Source: G020353115 sp964640125
Lineage (GTDB): Bacteria; Bacteroidota; Bacteroidia; Bacteroidales; VadinHA17
Direction: 5' to 3'
DNA length: 64,000 nt
Assembly: GCA_964640125.1 (NCBI GenBank)
Contig: CAZXGG010000005.1
Coordinates: forward strand, 1 to 64,000
The notes under the pieces were generated by a model. That model was not told the origin of the DNA, did no database searches, and saw only the letters and a program-made list of their open reading frames with translations. Made by a program: the position numbers and the translations under genes. Shown here in pieces: positions 1-7,750 of the stretch (the stretch's first letter is position 1; each line of letters begins with the position of its first letter).

Positions 1-27
1 GCGGGATATATCCGGTGTAAGTTTCAT
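1..27 (-). CDS. Possible 5' end of a gene running off the left edge
   Basis: On the minus strand an ATG at 27 opens a frame that stays open to the window edge (nine codons, M-K-L-T-P-D-I-S-R). A purine-rich AAGGGA lies about eight bases upstream of that ATG. This is too short to identify, and it may be chance. Confidence 0.2.
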
Positions 28-82
28 TTAAAATCCCTTCAGAATTTCCAGGGGTAAAAAAAACCAAAGCCTTTTTTACGAC

Positions 83-307
83 TAATTAACTCAAGTTGCT
101 AGCTATTGCAAAAAGTTATATGATTTGCTTAAATTATAGAATTTCCCATTGGAGAGTGACTCTCCGAGTCGCTCCTCCCGCCATCAGCGGGAGTTTACAG
201 AGCGCTCTGGAGAGCGCAAACGACTTGGAAAGTCGTTCTCCAAAGGTGTTTTCTATACATACAATATGTCTGGCACTTCATCTGTAACTAGCAACTTGAG
301 TTAATTA
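83..307. repeat. MITE-like element: 20-bp terminal inverted repeats enclosing four hairpins
   Basis: Bases 83-102 and 288-307 are perfect inverted copies (outer end TAATTAACTC). Between them lie GGAGAG/CTCTCC (151-165), CTCCCGC/GCGGGAG (175-193), GCGCTCT/AGAGCGC (202-217) and AACGACTT/AAGTCGTT (219-237). A bracketing pair, TTGGAGA (149-155) with TCTCCAA (237-243), would fold the hairpins into one multibranched structure. No transposase frame is present; the only frame inside (96-287, + strand) looks non-coding. The right repeat overlaps the last codon and stop of the CGGC-domain gene. The TA at each outer end could be a target-site dinucleotide. A non-autonomous transposable element is the most economical reading; a structured RNA or a bidirectional terminator are alternatives. 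Confidence 0.6.
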
Positions 308-750
308 TATGACACCCGGGTTTTCTCGTCTGCCATGGTTGGCTTAGTCAGTTCGTCCCATTCGGGAGCCTCCCAGGTTTTTAACTTCGTATGGGTATCC
401 AGGTATTTTTCGGGAATGGGATGTGTTCCGATCACCACCTTAACGCCATATTTTTCCTGAATGAAATCCCTGAAATGCCGGATGTATGGACAGGGGGGAT
501 AGCCCACAACAAACCCGGTGGCTAAATGGATCACCTCCGCACCATTTTTTATCATCTCTTCCGGAGTGTATTCAATATTCCCCCCGGGACAACCACCACA
601 CGTAGTGTATCCAACCACTTCAACCTCTTCCTCTTTGCTGTAGATATCAAAAGCACCCTCCCTGTTTTTCAATGACCGGAAGCATTTGCCTCCCGCACAA
701 TCGCGGTACCGGTCGCAGATAATGATTCCAATCTTACGATTTTTTTTCAT
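301..750 (-). CDS. CGGC domain-containing protein
   Basis: This is a 149-residue cytosolic protein rich in paired cysteines: CAGGKC at about residues 18-23, CGGC at 51-54 and a later PPCPY. This arrangement is that of the CGGC domain family, thought to bind metal through its cysteines; no reaction is established. The ATG at 750 is preferred over the in-frame TTG at 777 because it has AAAGGA just upstream and begins at the conserved beta strand. It is the last gene of the long minus-strand cluster. Its final codon and stop lie inside the right inverted repeat of the 83-307 element, so insertion may have trimmed the original C-terminus. The family call is fairly secure; a role in metal or sulfur handling is inferred from context. 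Confidence 0.75.
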   Translation of the reverse strand: MKKNRKIGIIICDRYRDCAGGKCFRSLKNREGAFDIYSKEEEVEVVGYTTCGGCPGGNIEYTPEEMIKNGAEVIHLATGFVVGYPPCPYIRHFRDFIQEKYGVKVVIGTHPIPEKYLDTHTKLKTWEAPEWDELTKPTMADEKTRVSYN

Positions 751-828
751 TTTCCTTTTTTTTGATGTAAATAACAATAGGGTAATATTCGTATGTGCTC
801 ACGAACAGATCAAAGTAAACCATAATAT

Positions 829-1392
829 TCATTTTCTTTTTAGGGAGTCCCTGATCATAACCTGCCTGGGCAGCCCGAGTTCCTTTTCCATCTCTTCATT
901 GCGTTTACTTTCAACGCAGTCGATTGAAGGTAAATAGGGCTTTATATCAAGTACCGGTGATCCGTCAAATGCATCAAGCCCTTTTATATGAAGGATACCA
1001 TCCCTGATGCTATCCAGCTTAACTACAGACAGACCAATGGGATTGGGGCGCCTCGGAGTACGTGTCCCAAACAACCCAAAATCATGTTCACGGGTAGAAG
1101 CCGGAGGAGATACAAGAACTTTCCAGGTTTTAATCCTGTCAAAATGATAGATCACTATGATGTATTCAAACAGATCAAGGTATTGCAACGCTTCCCTGTA
1201 TGGTTCGTATATTTCAATTTCAGCCCCGGTTTCCGGCATTAAAATACCCTGCCTTGGAGCACCGGTTTCAGGAGTATAAGAGCTGTGAATCACTCCTATC
1301 GGAGAATAGACAATTCCATTCTTTTCCTGCATTTGATTATCTGTAGATGAAACAAGAAAGAAAGTAAGTATAAGTAATATCATCGTTTTCAT
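829..1392 (-). CDS. TrmO/YaeB-family protein with a hydrophobic N-terminal extension
   Basis: The core matches the TrmO (TsaA/YaeB) family, which uses S-adenosylmethionine to N6-methylate t6A37 in tRNA. Visible landmarks are IGVIHSSY near the start, GAPRQG, the FGTRTPRRPNPIGLS loop and GLDAFDGSPVLDIKPYLP. The odd part is the N-terminus: the ATG at 1392 gives a hydrophobic stretch (MILLILTFFLVSS) that looks like a signal peptide or anchor. An internal ATG at 1332 would give a normal cytosolic protein. No clear ribosome site decides between them. In the cluster context the protein may have been repurposed, as TrmO-like proteins often sit beside metal-cofactor genes. Family secure, start and substrate uncertain. 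Confidence 0.8.
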   Translation of the reverse strand: MKTMILLILTFFLVSSTDNQMQEKNGIVYSPIGVIHSSYTPETGAPRQGILMPETGAEIEIYEPYREALQYLDLFEYIIVIYHFDRIKTWKVLVSPPASTREHDFGLFGTRTPRRPNPIGLSVVKLDSIRDGILHIKGLDAFDGSPVLDIKPYLPSIDCVESKRNEEMEKELGLPRQVMIRDSLKRK

Positions 1393-1432
1393 TGATTTAA
1401 AAAAAACACTAACATACAAATTCGAAGTGCAA

Positions 1433-2281
1433 TCAGGAGAGATTAATCCCTTTCAGCACAATATCATCTTCATCTATCCCGATATCCTTTGCAATAACAT
1501 GGCATTTTGCCTTCAGCAGAAAAAAAACAGTCCGTGTTACACCCGAAAGCCCTTCATAATTCCCCTGTCCTTTGCTGATTACCATGTCTGCACTGTCAAA
1601 TCTTTTAATAAAAGCATCGTTACACAGGCGCAAAATAGTAGCAGGGGCAGAAGATCCGGAGGATATTATTTCGGCAACGGTATCGAGCCCGGAGTCAATC
1701 GCATCCTGCAGCGTTACATCATTTATTACCGGAATCTCACGAACCACATAGGTAACCGGTTTGTGCAATTCCTCAATGAGTATTTTATCAAAGACTGACT
1801 CCCCTGCATTATCACCAAGGTAGAGGATTGATTTTGCTTTTTCCAGGTGAGCAACAAACCCATCGAAATGTGAAATAGCAAAGTCCTGCTTAAGAATTTC
1901 GCTGATACCTTCTATAAGGTTATACTTCTTCCTGACACCAAGATCTATGATATTCCCGGCGATCGACAGCTTAATTGCTGTGAGCAGCCTGTTACCAGAT
2001 CTATTGACGATTTCCTTCATTTCAGGATACAAGGCCAATGCTTCGTTTATATTCGATTTTTTTATCTCTTTATAGGGGTCATCAACACCGGTAATTTCCC
2101 GCACTTTCCGGTAAATAACCTCGCCGGTCTCAGGGGGTGTGTTTTCCAGAGGAAATTCCTTTATCATGGAACCAATTGTGTCGAGTAGCTTTTTGATCTT
2201 TTTTTCATCCCGGGTGGCAATTCGTCCGGCACGCAAAGCCTGATCCAAAAAACAGGGTATACAATCCAGGTATGTTTTCAT
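1433..2281 (-). CDS. DUF89 (ARMT1-like) damage-control phosphatase family protein
   Basis: This 282-residue protein is full length for the short archaeal/bacterial DUF89 type. It begins MKTYLDCIPCF, with a CxxC pair seen in this subfamily, and carries the metal-site motif YLGDNAGESVFD around residue 155. Further landmarks are VVREIPVINDVT and the VISKGQGNYEGLS segment. DUF89 enzymes are metal-dependent phosphatases that hydrolyse damaged or surplus phosphometabolites; the substrate of this subfamily is not known. It lies 30 bases downstream of the aminotransferase gene, consistent with cotranscription. Confidence 0.85.
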   Translation of the reverse strand: MKTYLDCIPCFLDQALRAGRIATRDEKKIKKLLDTIGSMIKEFPLENTPPETGEVIYRKVREITGVDDPYKEIKKSNINEALALYPEMKEIVNRSGNRLLTAIKLSIAGNIIDLGVRKKYNLIEGISEILKQDFAISHFDGFVAHLEKAKSILYLGDNAGESVFDKILIEELHKPVTYVVREIPVINDVTLQDAIDSGLDTVAEIISSGSSAPATILRLCNDAFIKRFDSADMVISKGQGNYEGLSGVTRTVFFLLKAKCHVIAKDIGIDEDDIVLKGINLS

Positions 2282-2311
2282 CTTTTTCTACATCGTGTTA
2301 TGCACCTGTTT

Positions 2312-3472
2312 TTACTTCCTGAAATAGTTATCCATTCGGTCAAATGCTTTGTTGATCATCTCTTCCGGGACACAAAAAGAGAGCCTGATGTGCTGTTCGC
2401 CGGTCGGGCCAAAAGCACTGCCGGGAGTAGTGGAAACCTGTATATCTTTCAGCAAGTTTTTACTGAATTCCACTGAATCTTTTCCCCTTTCCCCCAATAT
2501 TTTAGGAAACATTAAATAGGAGCCGCCCGGTTTGCTATATGAAAAAATGGTATCCAGATGATCCAATCGGTCACACATCAGATTCCTCATGTTCAGATAG
2601 TGCAGCCGGAACTCCCTGACACATTGCTGACTACCCTCCAATGCCGCTATAGCGGCATATTGAGAAACCACCGGAGCACAGATAGAAAAGGGGATATGTA
2701 CCTTTTTAACCTGGGTGATGATCTCTTCATCAGCATGCAGGTATCCAATGCGCCAACCGGTCATGGCATAGGTTTTTGTGAACGTATAATTGCTGATCAC
2801 ATGTTTTTTCATTTCCGGTATGGAGGCGATACTGAAATGCTTCTCATCATCAAAGATAAAATATTCATACGCCTCATCCGTAATAATCATCAGATCATTG
2901 TTCAGTGCTATTTCAGCCAGTGCACGAAGATCTCTTTCCGGAAAAACCGTTCCCGTCGGATTATTCGGACTGCAAAAAAGAATTGCTTTTGTTTTTGAGG
3001 TAATGGCTTGTTCGATGGCTTTCCGGTCAAGGGTATAATTGTCTTCCTCGACCAGTGGAATAAGAACCGGTGTTCCCGAAGCAAGCCTCACATGCGCAAT
3101 GTGAGTTGAATAGGTAGGTGTTGGAAGAATAACCTCATCCCCCGGATCAATGGTTGCCATCACAGAAGCAGCCAACCCCTCGATGGCTCCAACAGTAATT
3201 AATAACTGTGAAACCGTTGCTGTAATGTTATTATCCCGTTTGAGTTTTTTGACAATTTCTTCCCGTAATTCAGGCAATCCTTCACTTTGAGAATAACCTC
3301 CGGTCAACCCGTTTTCTATTGCAGCAATCGCCGCATCATTGATATGCTTCGGGGTACCTGTTGTAGGTTTTGCCCATGACAGGAATGCAACATCATCATA
3401 CTGTTTCGACAACCGGGTCATTTCATGAATGGCCGACTTTTTAATTTGGGTTACTCTTTTGGAACTGTTCAT
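2312..3472 (-). CDS. Pyridoxal-phosphate aminotransferase, class I/II
   Basis: This fold-type I aminotransferase of 386 residues shows the expected landmarks: SPNNPTGTVF for cofactor binding, DEAYEYF for the aspartate that pairs with the pyridine nitrogen, the Schiff-base lysine in FTKTYAMTGWRIGY, and the substrate-carboxylate arginine in HIRLSFC near the C-terminus. The family covers aspartate, aromatic and other amino-acid transaminases, and the substrate cannot be read from sequence. It is separated by 14 bases from the metallo-beta-lactamase-fold gene. Its inclusion in a metal/sulfur cluster is unexplained; it could supply or remove a sulfur- or amino-group donor, but that is speculation. 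Confidence 0.88.
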   Translation of the reverse strand: MNSSKRVTQIKKSAIHEMTRLSKQYDDVAFLSWAKPTTGTPKHINDAAIAAIENGLTGGYSQSEGLPELREEIVKKLKRDNNITATVSQLLITVGAIEGLAASVMATIDPGDEVILPTPTYSTHIAHVRLASGTPVLIPLVEEDNYTLDRKAIEQAITSKTKAILFCSPNNPTGTVFPERDLRALAEIALNNDLMIITDEAYEYFIFDDEKHFSIASIPEMKKHVISNYTFTKTYAMTGWRIGYLHADEEIITQVKKVHIPFSICAPVVSQYAAIAALEGSQQCVREFRLHYLNMRNLMCDRLDHLDTIFSYSKPGGSYLMFPKILGERGKDSVEFSKNLLKDIQVSTTPGSAFGPTGEQHIRLSFCVPEEMINKAFDRMDNYFRK

Positions 3473-3486
3473 CCTTCCTCTTATTA

Positions 3487-4275
3487 TTATGTTTTAGAAA
3501 AAGTAAATACCATTCCCGTCTTTACCTGTTCCATTTCAAACTCCCTGTAAAATGCGGCTAAAGCGGGTAACTGGGTACAATGTGACGGGTATAGATTGCG
3601 TATCTTCTGAGCCTTGAAATAGTGAATTGTTTTTTGGGTTTGCCTGTCGTTTTCCTTCAAATGAAATCCCCCGATAACAGCCATTACTTTTTTCAAACCG
3701 GTGACACGTTTGGCATATTCAACAATATTACAGATTCCTGAATGTGCACATCCGGATACGACAATCAACTCATCATCATCAACAATGGCAAGTGCTGAAT
3801 CATCAGGAACAAAATCATCCTCTCCATGTTGATCCATAAATGTAGTTTTCTGAGCTTCAAAAGAAGTTTCCCTTGGGATTTCACCCAGAAAGATCATGTT
3901 TTTGGATAAAGGATAGGGTTCCCGGGATATTATCAACTCAAACCGCTGATCCAATTCTTCGTAACTCAATTCAAGTCCAATGTTTTCTGTGCTGTTTTTC
4001 CGATACCGTTTCATAAAAGCATCCGGGTGACACACCAGTTTCTTATTACTTACATATCGCAATCCATTTCCATGGTCCCAATGTCCATGACTGAGCACAA
4101 CGGCATCTGCACGATCCAGGTCAATGTCGAGCTTTTCGGCATTTCTTAAAAAAACATCCGTACTCCCTGTATCAAACAGAATAGTTCTATTTTCGTGTTC
4201 GATAAAATAGGACAAACCAAATTCTGCCAGAAAATTACCCGAGGCTGTATTTTCAGTTAAAACGGATAGTTTCAT
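3487..4275 (-). CDS. Metallo-beta-lactamase-fold hydrolase (dihydropterin synthase-like subfamily)
   Basis: This 262-residue MBL-fold protein carries the binuclear metal motif SHGHWDHGNGL around residue 65, plus a later GCAHSGICN histidine and GGFHL. The sequence LTENTASGNFLAEFGLSYFIE and the GCAHSG block are typical of the group annotated as 7,8-dihydropterin-6-methyl-4-(beta-D-ribofuranosyl)-aminobenzene 5'-phosphate synthase-like. Most bacterial members have no proven reaction. Its start codon overlaps the stop of the upstream methyltransferase by four bases (ATGA), so the two are almost certainly translationally coupled. Confidence 0.85.
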   Translation of the reverse strand: MKLSVLTENTASGNFLAEFGLSYFIEHENRTILFDTGSTDVFLRNAEKLDIDLDRADAVVLSHGHWDHGNGLRYVSNKKLVCHPDAFMKRYRKNSTENIGLELSYEELDQRFELIISREPYPLSKNMIFLGEIPRETSFEAQKTTFMDQHGEDDFVPDDSALAIVDDDELIVVSGCAHSGICNIVEYAKRVTGLKKVMAVIGGFHLKENDRQTQKTIHYFKAQKIRNLYPSHCTQLPALAAFYREFEMEQVKTGMVFTFSKT

Positions 4276-4943
4276 CTTTTGTGGTTTCGATAATTGATAT
4301 TTTCCGGATCCTGTTTTTTCATGGCTTTGACCACCACAAAACTTCCCTCCCCAAATCCGGATAAAGTTTCCTGAACCCGGTCTATTTCTTCCAGGTTTCC
4401 AAAAACGGTTTGCCAGGTTCCTTCAATTTCAAATCCGGCATTTCCCAAAATTTTATATAATTCCTCTGTGCCGTAAAACAGGGCATCTTTATAAAAAATG
4501 CTTTTCTCTTTGTATTGCTGATAGATCTGTCCTATGGGACTGTCTTTATCTACAAATCCAATAATTAATCTGCCGTTATTGCTTAAAATTCGATGGGCCT
4601 CATGAAATGATCTGACAATATCATCCACAAAGCAGATGGTGGTGACCATGAGGGCAAAATCAAAACTGTTATCGGGATAGGGAAGGTTTTCAGCCACCCC
4701 GTCCAACGCATTGATGTTTTTCTTTTTTGCTTTCTCCCGCATTGCCCGTGAAGGTTCAACTCCTTCCGTAATTCCCAGGGGTTCGGCAAATATTCCGCTT
4801 CCCACGCCGATTTCTACTCCCTTTCCTGAATCGGGCAGCACGCTTTTAATCGCTTTTAACTCCGATTGAAAAGCATACTTGTTGACCACAAACCAACGGT
4901 CATATTCATCCGAATGGTGATCAAATGGCTTCGTCTTTGGCAT
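4272..4943 (-). CDS. Class I SAM-dependent methyltransferase
   Basis: This 223-residue protein has the Rossmann methyltransferase fold. Motif I is GVEIGVGSGIFAEPL, followed by an acidic loop and the motif IV-like FDFALMVTTICFVDD. The N-terminal FDHHSDEYDRWF is common in small methyltransferases that act on metabolites. The substrate is unknown. The gene overlaps the downstream MBL-fold gene by four bases and starts 15 bases after the upstream NifX-fold gene. Such a methyltransferase is often seen near NifX/MinD genes in anaerobes; arsenic, selenium or thiol methylation cannot be distinguished here. Confidence 0.85.
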   Translation of the reverse strand: MPKTKPFDHHSDEYDRWFVVNKYAFQSELKAIKSVLPDSGKGVEIGVGSGIFAEPLGITEGVEPSRAMREKAKKKNINALDGVAENLPYPDNSFDFALMVTTICFVDDIVRSFHEAHRILSNNGRLIIGFVDKDSPIGQIYQQYKEKSIFYKDALFYGTEELYKILGNAGFEIEGTWQTVFGNLEEIDRVQETLSGFGEGSFVVVKAMKKQDPENINYRNHKR

Positions 4944-4958
4944 GTTTATATACCCTTA

Positions 4959-5390
4959 TTATTTATTCACGGCTGTTTTCAAAATCCCGGATGAAATGGT
5001 AAACAGTTTAAATTCAGATGGGTTGTTTTTCCATTCATCTTCAAGCCAACGCATGTGTTTGGTCAGGATGGTAATGATCTCTTCAGGTTTTTTCAACGGG
5101 ACTTTCACAGGAATAAAATATCTATTGACCAATTTTATATTTTTGCCAAATTGAGTTGAGACCAATACATTAACGTTCTTCTCCTTAAGAAATTTAATAA
5201 TGAAATTTCCTTTTCTTACGGATCCATGTTCGATCTCTTCATTAAGCAACCTAAACTCATTGATCTCTTCAGATATCAACGTTATTTTACCGGATTCCAA
5301 ACCGTAAATAAGATACCGGTGCGCATCCCCAAAGTGTTTTTTTTCAAATTGGTTTTCCTGATTTACTGCAAATGCAAATCGTAATTTCAT
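4959..5390 (-). CDS. NifX/NifB-type iron-molybdenum cofactor-binding domain protein, diverged
   Basis: The first half (MKLRFAFAVNQENQFEKKHFGDAHRYLIYGL) is the start of a dinitrogenase iron-molybdenum cofactor (NifX/NifB C-terminal, ORP) fold, with the FGDAHRY segment where cofactor-binding relatives have FG-H/R. The domain continues to the NVLVSTQFGKNIKLV strand, and a charged C-terminal tail follows. The ATG at 5390 is chosen over the GTG at 5417 because the family begins at this beta strand. It is the most diverged of three NifX-fold genes in the cluster. Nitrogenase genes are absent, so a role in nitrogen fixation is not implied; binding or delivery of a metal-sulfur cluster is the family-level expectation. 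Confidence 0.75.
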   Translation of the reverse strand: MKLRFAFAVNQENQFEKKHFGDAHRYLIYGLESGKITLISEEINEFRLLNEEIEHGSVRKGNFIIKFLKEKNVNVLVSTQFGKNIKLVNRYFIPVKVPLKKPEEIITILTKHMRWLEDEWKNNPSEFKLFTISSGILKTAVNK

Positions 5391-5419
5391 TGGTTTACTA
5401 TTTTTATGCTTCTTCACAA

Positions 5420-7282
5420 CTACATATTTTTTGTCATCTCAAAAGCACCATGAATAGCGTCCTGAGCATTCCCTACCTGCATGGCATCACCAACCACATA
5501 TACGGGAATTTTATGTTTCAATTTATTTTCAAGCGGATTATTACTGCTCATGCCCGTTGAAACCACGATAATATCTATGTTATCAAATTGAATATTCTTC
5601 CCCTCTTTTTCCGCATAAACTGTGGTACCTTCAACATTTCTAATAAGGGTATGATCACTGAAGAGGGTCCCATTTTCCTTCATCATTTTTAACGAAAGAT
5701 TCTTCGCAATCATCTCCATATCTTCACCAAAATCAGTTGTTCGTTTAACAATTATGATCTTATTCCCTCTATGTATTAATGCAGTTGCAATATCAACACC
5801 GATAAGCCCTCCACCGATTACAAGTACCTTCTTGTTTTTCGGAAGGTTTTCCTTCAACAGAATATCTGCCCAATAATATTTCTCCAACCCTGGAATTTGT
5901 GGCACAGAAGGTTTTGATCCTGTTGCCAAAATTACCGCATCGTACCCGGACAGATTGTCCGATTTCTTCACTTCTTTTGAGATCACATTCACTTCTCTAT
6001 TTTCCAGTTCCTCAACAAAATAAGGAACCAGTGATGCCATTGATTTTTTGTTTGGAGTTAAGGGTGCCAAATTGAATTGTCCACCCAATTCCTCCTTTTC
6101 ATACAGGTCCACGGAGTGACCCCTTTTTCGTAATGTTATCGCTGCTTCCATGCCTGCCAATCCACCACCCACAACAGCATATTTTCTTGATTTTTCTGCT
6201 TTTTTCAGAACAAATGATTCCTGGCCTACTTCCGGATTTACCAGACATTGTAAGCCTTGTCCCGATTTTACTCCCCCAAGGCAACCTTCTGCACAAGCCA
6301 TGCAGGGGATGATGTTCCCATCCACCTCTCCCAGATATTTCCCGACAAAATCAGGGTCGGCAATCATGGAACGTCCTACGGCAAGATACGCTGCTTTCTC
6401 TTCATGCAAAAGAAAATCTATATCATCCTTTGTATTGATCCTTCCCACATAGATAACCGGTACATTTGTTTTTTGCCGGATAGCATCTGCCAGCTCCCAT
6501 GTCTTTCCTTTCGGAGTAAACATGTGTTGAAAAAACCAGGGCGGTGTCGAACAGACTGTCCCGGCAGTTATGTGTAGTGCATCTATTCCATGTTCCTCCA
6601 GGATCTGCGCAAAGGGTATCATTTCATCCAGATGAAAACCTTCAGGTATCATTTCATCACCACTGATTCTTGCAATGATAGGAACTTCAACTGCTTCTCT
6701 AATAGCAGTGACGACTTCAACAGGTAGTTTAATTCGATTTTTGAAACTACCCCCATACTCATCCTTCCTGTTGTTCACTGCCGGAGAAATAAATTGTGCC
6801 AGCAGGTATCCATGCCCTAACTGAAACTCAATGATATCAAACCCGGCATCAATGGCTCTTTTCGAGCCTTCAACAAACAGCTGAATGACCTTTTCCATCA
6901 TTTTCCGGTCCATTTTCTCCGGCGTAGCCCCTCCGTTTTCACAAGGCTTGTCGGTTGAAGACCAAAAGTAATTACCGGGAATTCCCGGATTTGCCATTCT
7001 GCCCGGATGGTTCAGGTGGGCAATTGCCTTAGCTCCATTTCGATGGATTACATCCGTTAATTCTTTCAGTCCTTCCAGTTTCGATAGATTATCAATGCCC
7101 AGCTGAGTTGGCAATTCTCTGAGCCCGGGTTCCAGAAAAAGCGGTTCAACCGTTACCGCTCCAATATGGTGGCTTCTTCTCTGATAAAAATTCAAGTGTC
7201 TTTCGGTGACAATTCCGGTCTCATCGCTGTAACCAAGCTTCACGGGAGCCATGATGAAATTGTTTTTCAACTCTAATCGCAT
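5420..7282 (-). CDS. NADH:flavin oxidoreductase / FAD-dependent fusion (2,4-dienoyl-CoA reductase type)
   Basis: This 620-residue protein has the three-part layout of FadH-like enzymes. Residues about 1-325 form an Old Yellow Enzyme TIM barrel (HLNHPGRMA, GHGYLLAQFISPAVN, YVGRI, AVGRSMIADP). A [4Fe-4S] motif C-x2-C-x3-C-x11-C follows. The C-terminal half has an FAD site (VVGGGLAGMEAA) and an NAD(P)H site (VIGGGLIGVDIA). Such enzymes pass electrons from NAD(P)H through FAD, iron-sulfur and FMN to reduce an enone or similar substrate. No beta-oxidation genes are nearby, so the substrate is likely something else. It is the largest enzyme of the cluster and could provide reducing power to it. Confidence 0.9.
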   Translation of the reverse strand: MRLELKNNFIMAPVKLGYSDETGIVTERHLNFYQRRSHHIGAVTVEPLFLEPGLRELPTQLGIDNLSKLEGLKELTDVIHRNGAKAIAHLNHPGRMANPGIPGNYFWSSTDKPCENGGATPEKMDRKMMEKVIQLFVEGSKRAIDAGFDIIEFQLGHGYLLAQFISPAVNNRKDEYGGSFKNRIKLPVEVVTAIREAVEVPIIARISGDEMIPEGFHLDEMIPFAQILEEHGIDALHITAGTVCSTPPWFFQHMFTPKGKTWELADAIRQKTNVPVIYVGRINTKDDIDFLLHEEKAAYLAVGRSMIADPDFVGKYLGEVDGNIIPCMACAEGCLGGVKSGQGLQCLVNPEVGQESFVLKKAEKSRKYAVVGGGLAGMEAAITLRKRGHSVDLYEKEELGGQFNLAPLTPNKKSMASLVPYFVEELENREVNVISKEVKKSDNLSGYDAVILATGSKPSVPQIPGLEKYYWADILLKENLPKNKKVLVIGGGLIGVDIATALIHRGNKIIIVKRTTDFGEDMEMIAKNLSLKMMKENGTLFSDHTLIRNVEGTTVYAEKEGKNIQFDNIDIIVVSTGMSSNNPLENKLKHKIPVYVVGDAMQVGNAQDAIHGAFEMTKNM

Positions 7283-7411
7283 AACGCTCTATTTTTGATC
7301 ATTGTTCATTATTCCAATAGCATCGGAAAAGGTCAAATACAACAGACAGCAGAAGTCATCGTTACCGAATTGCAAGGGACCACCACCCTGGTTCTCATTC
7401 GAATGGCCAGA

Positions 7412-7750
7412 TCAGAACCTGATTAGTTGATTGTTTTTATAGGCATTGTATGCCTCTTTAACAGTCATTTCTCCTGCCCCGGTATAGATTTCAATTTTCG
7501 CATTATCCAGTACGATAGCTGCATTGCCTCCGGGTCCGTTTCCGGTAATCAGGATATGGGGATTCATTTCGAATAGCTTCTGGGCAGTTTTCGGTCCTGC
7601 GCCATGCGCTTCTTCTTCAATAGCGCGGTTGTCAATTGAAGTGAGTTCATCTTTTTCCTCATCGTAACAGAGTAAAAAACGGGTTCTGCCAAACCGGGGA
7701 TCGATCAAAGAATCCCAACCGGTTTCCTGGGTTGTAAATGCTATTTTCAT
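7412..7750 (-). CDS. NifX/ORP-fold (dinitrogenase iron-molybdenum cofactor domain) protein
   Basis: A compact 112-residue single-domain protein with the NifX/NifB fold: MKIAFTTQETGWDSLIDPRFGRTRFLLCYD at the start, the HGAGPKTAQKLFEMNPHILITGNGPGGNA core and a terminal helix. The DPRFGRTRFL segment is typical of members found beside MinD-type ATPases, the group that includes the Desulfovibrio orange protein with its Mo-Cu-sulfide cluster. The gene overlaps the upstream MinD-like gene by four bases, so the two proteins are likely made together. What cofactor it carries cannot be told from sequence. Confidence 0.88.
   Translation of the reverse strand: MKIAFTTQETGWDSLIDPRFGRTRFLLCYDEEKDELTSIDNRAIEEEAHGAGPKTAQKLFEMNPHILITGNGPGGNAAIVLDNAKIEIYTGAGEMTVKEAYNAYKNNQLIRF

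Noticed and set aside
96..287. 63-codon plus-strand frame inside the inverted-repeat element
   Set aside because: It lies wholly across the hairpins, has no codon pattern or family resemblance, and its length is expected by chance.
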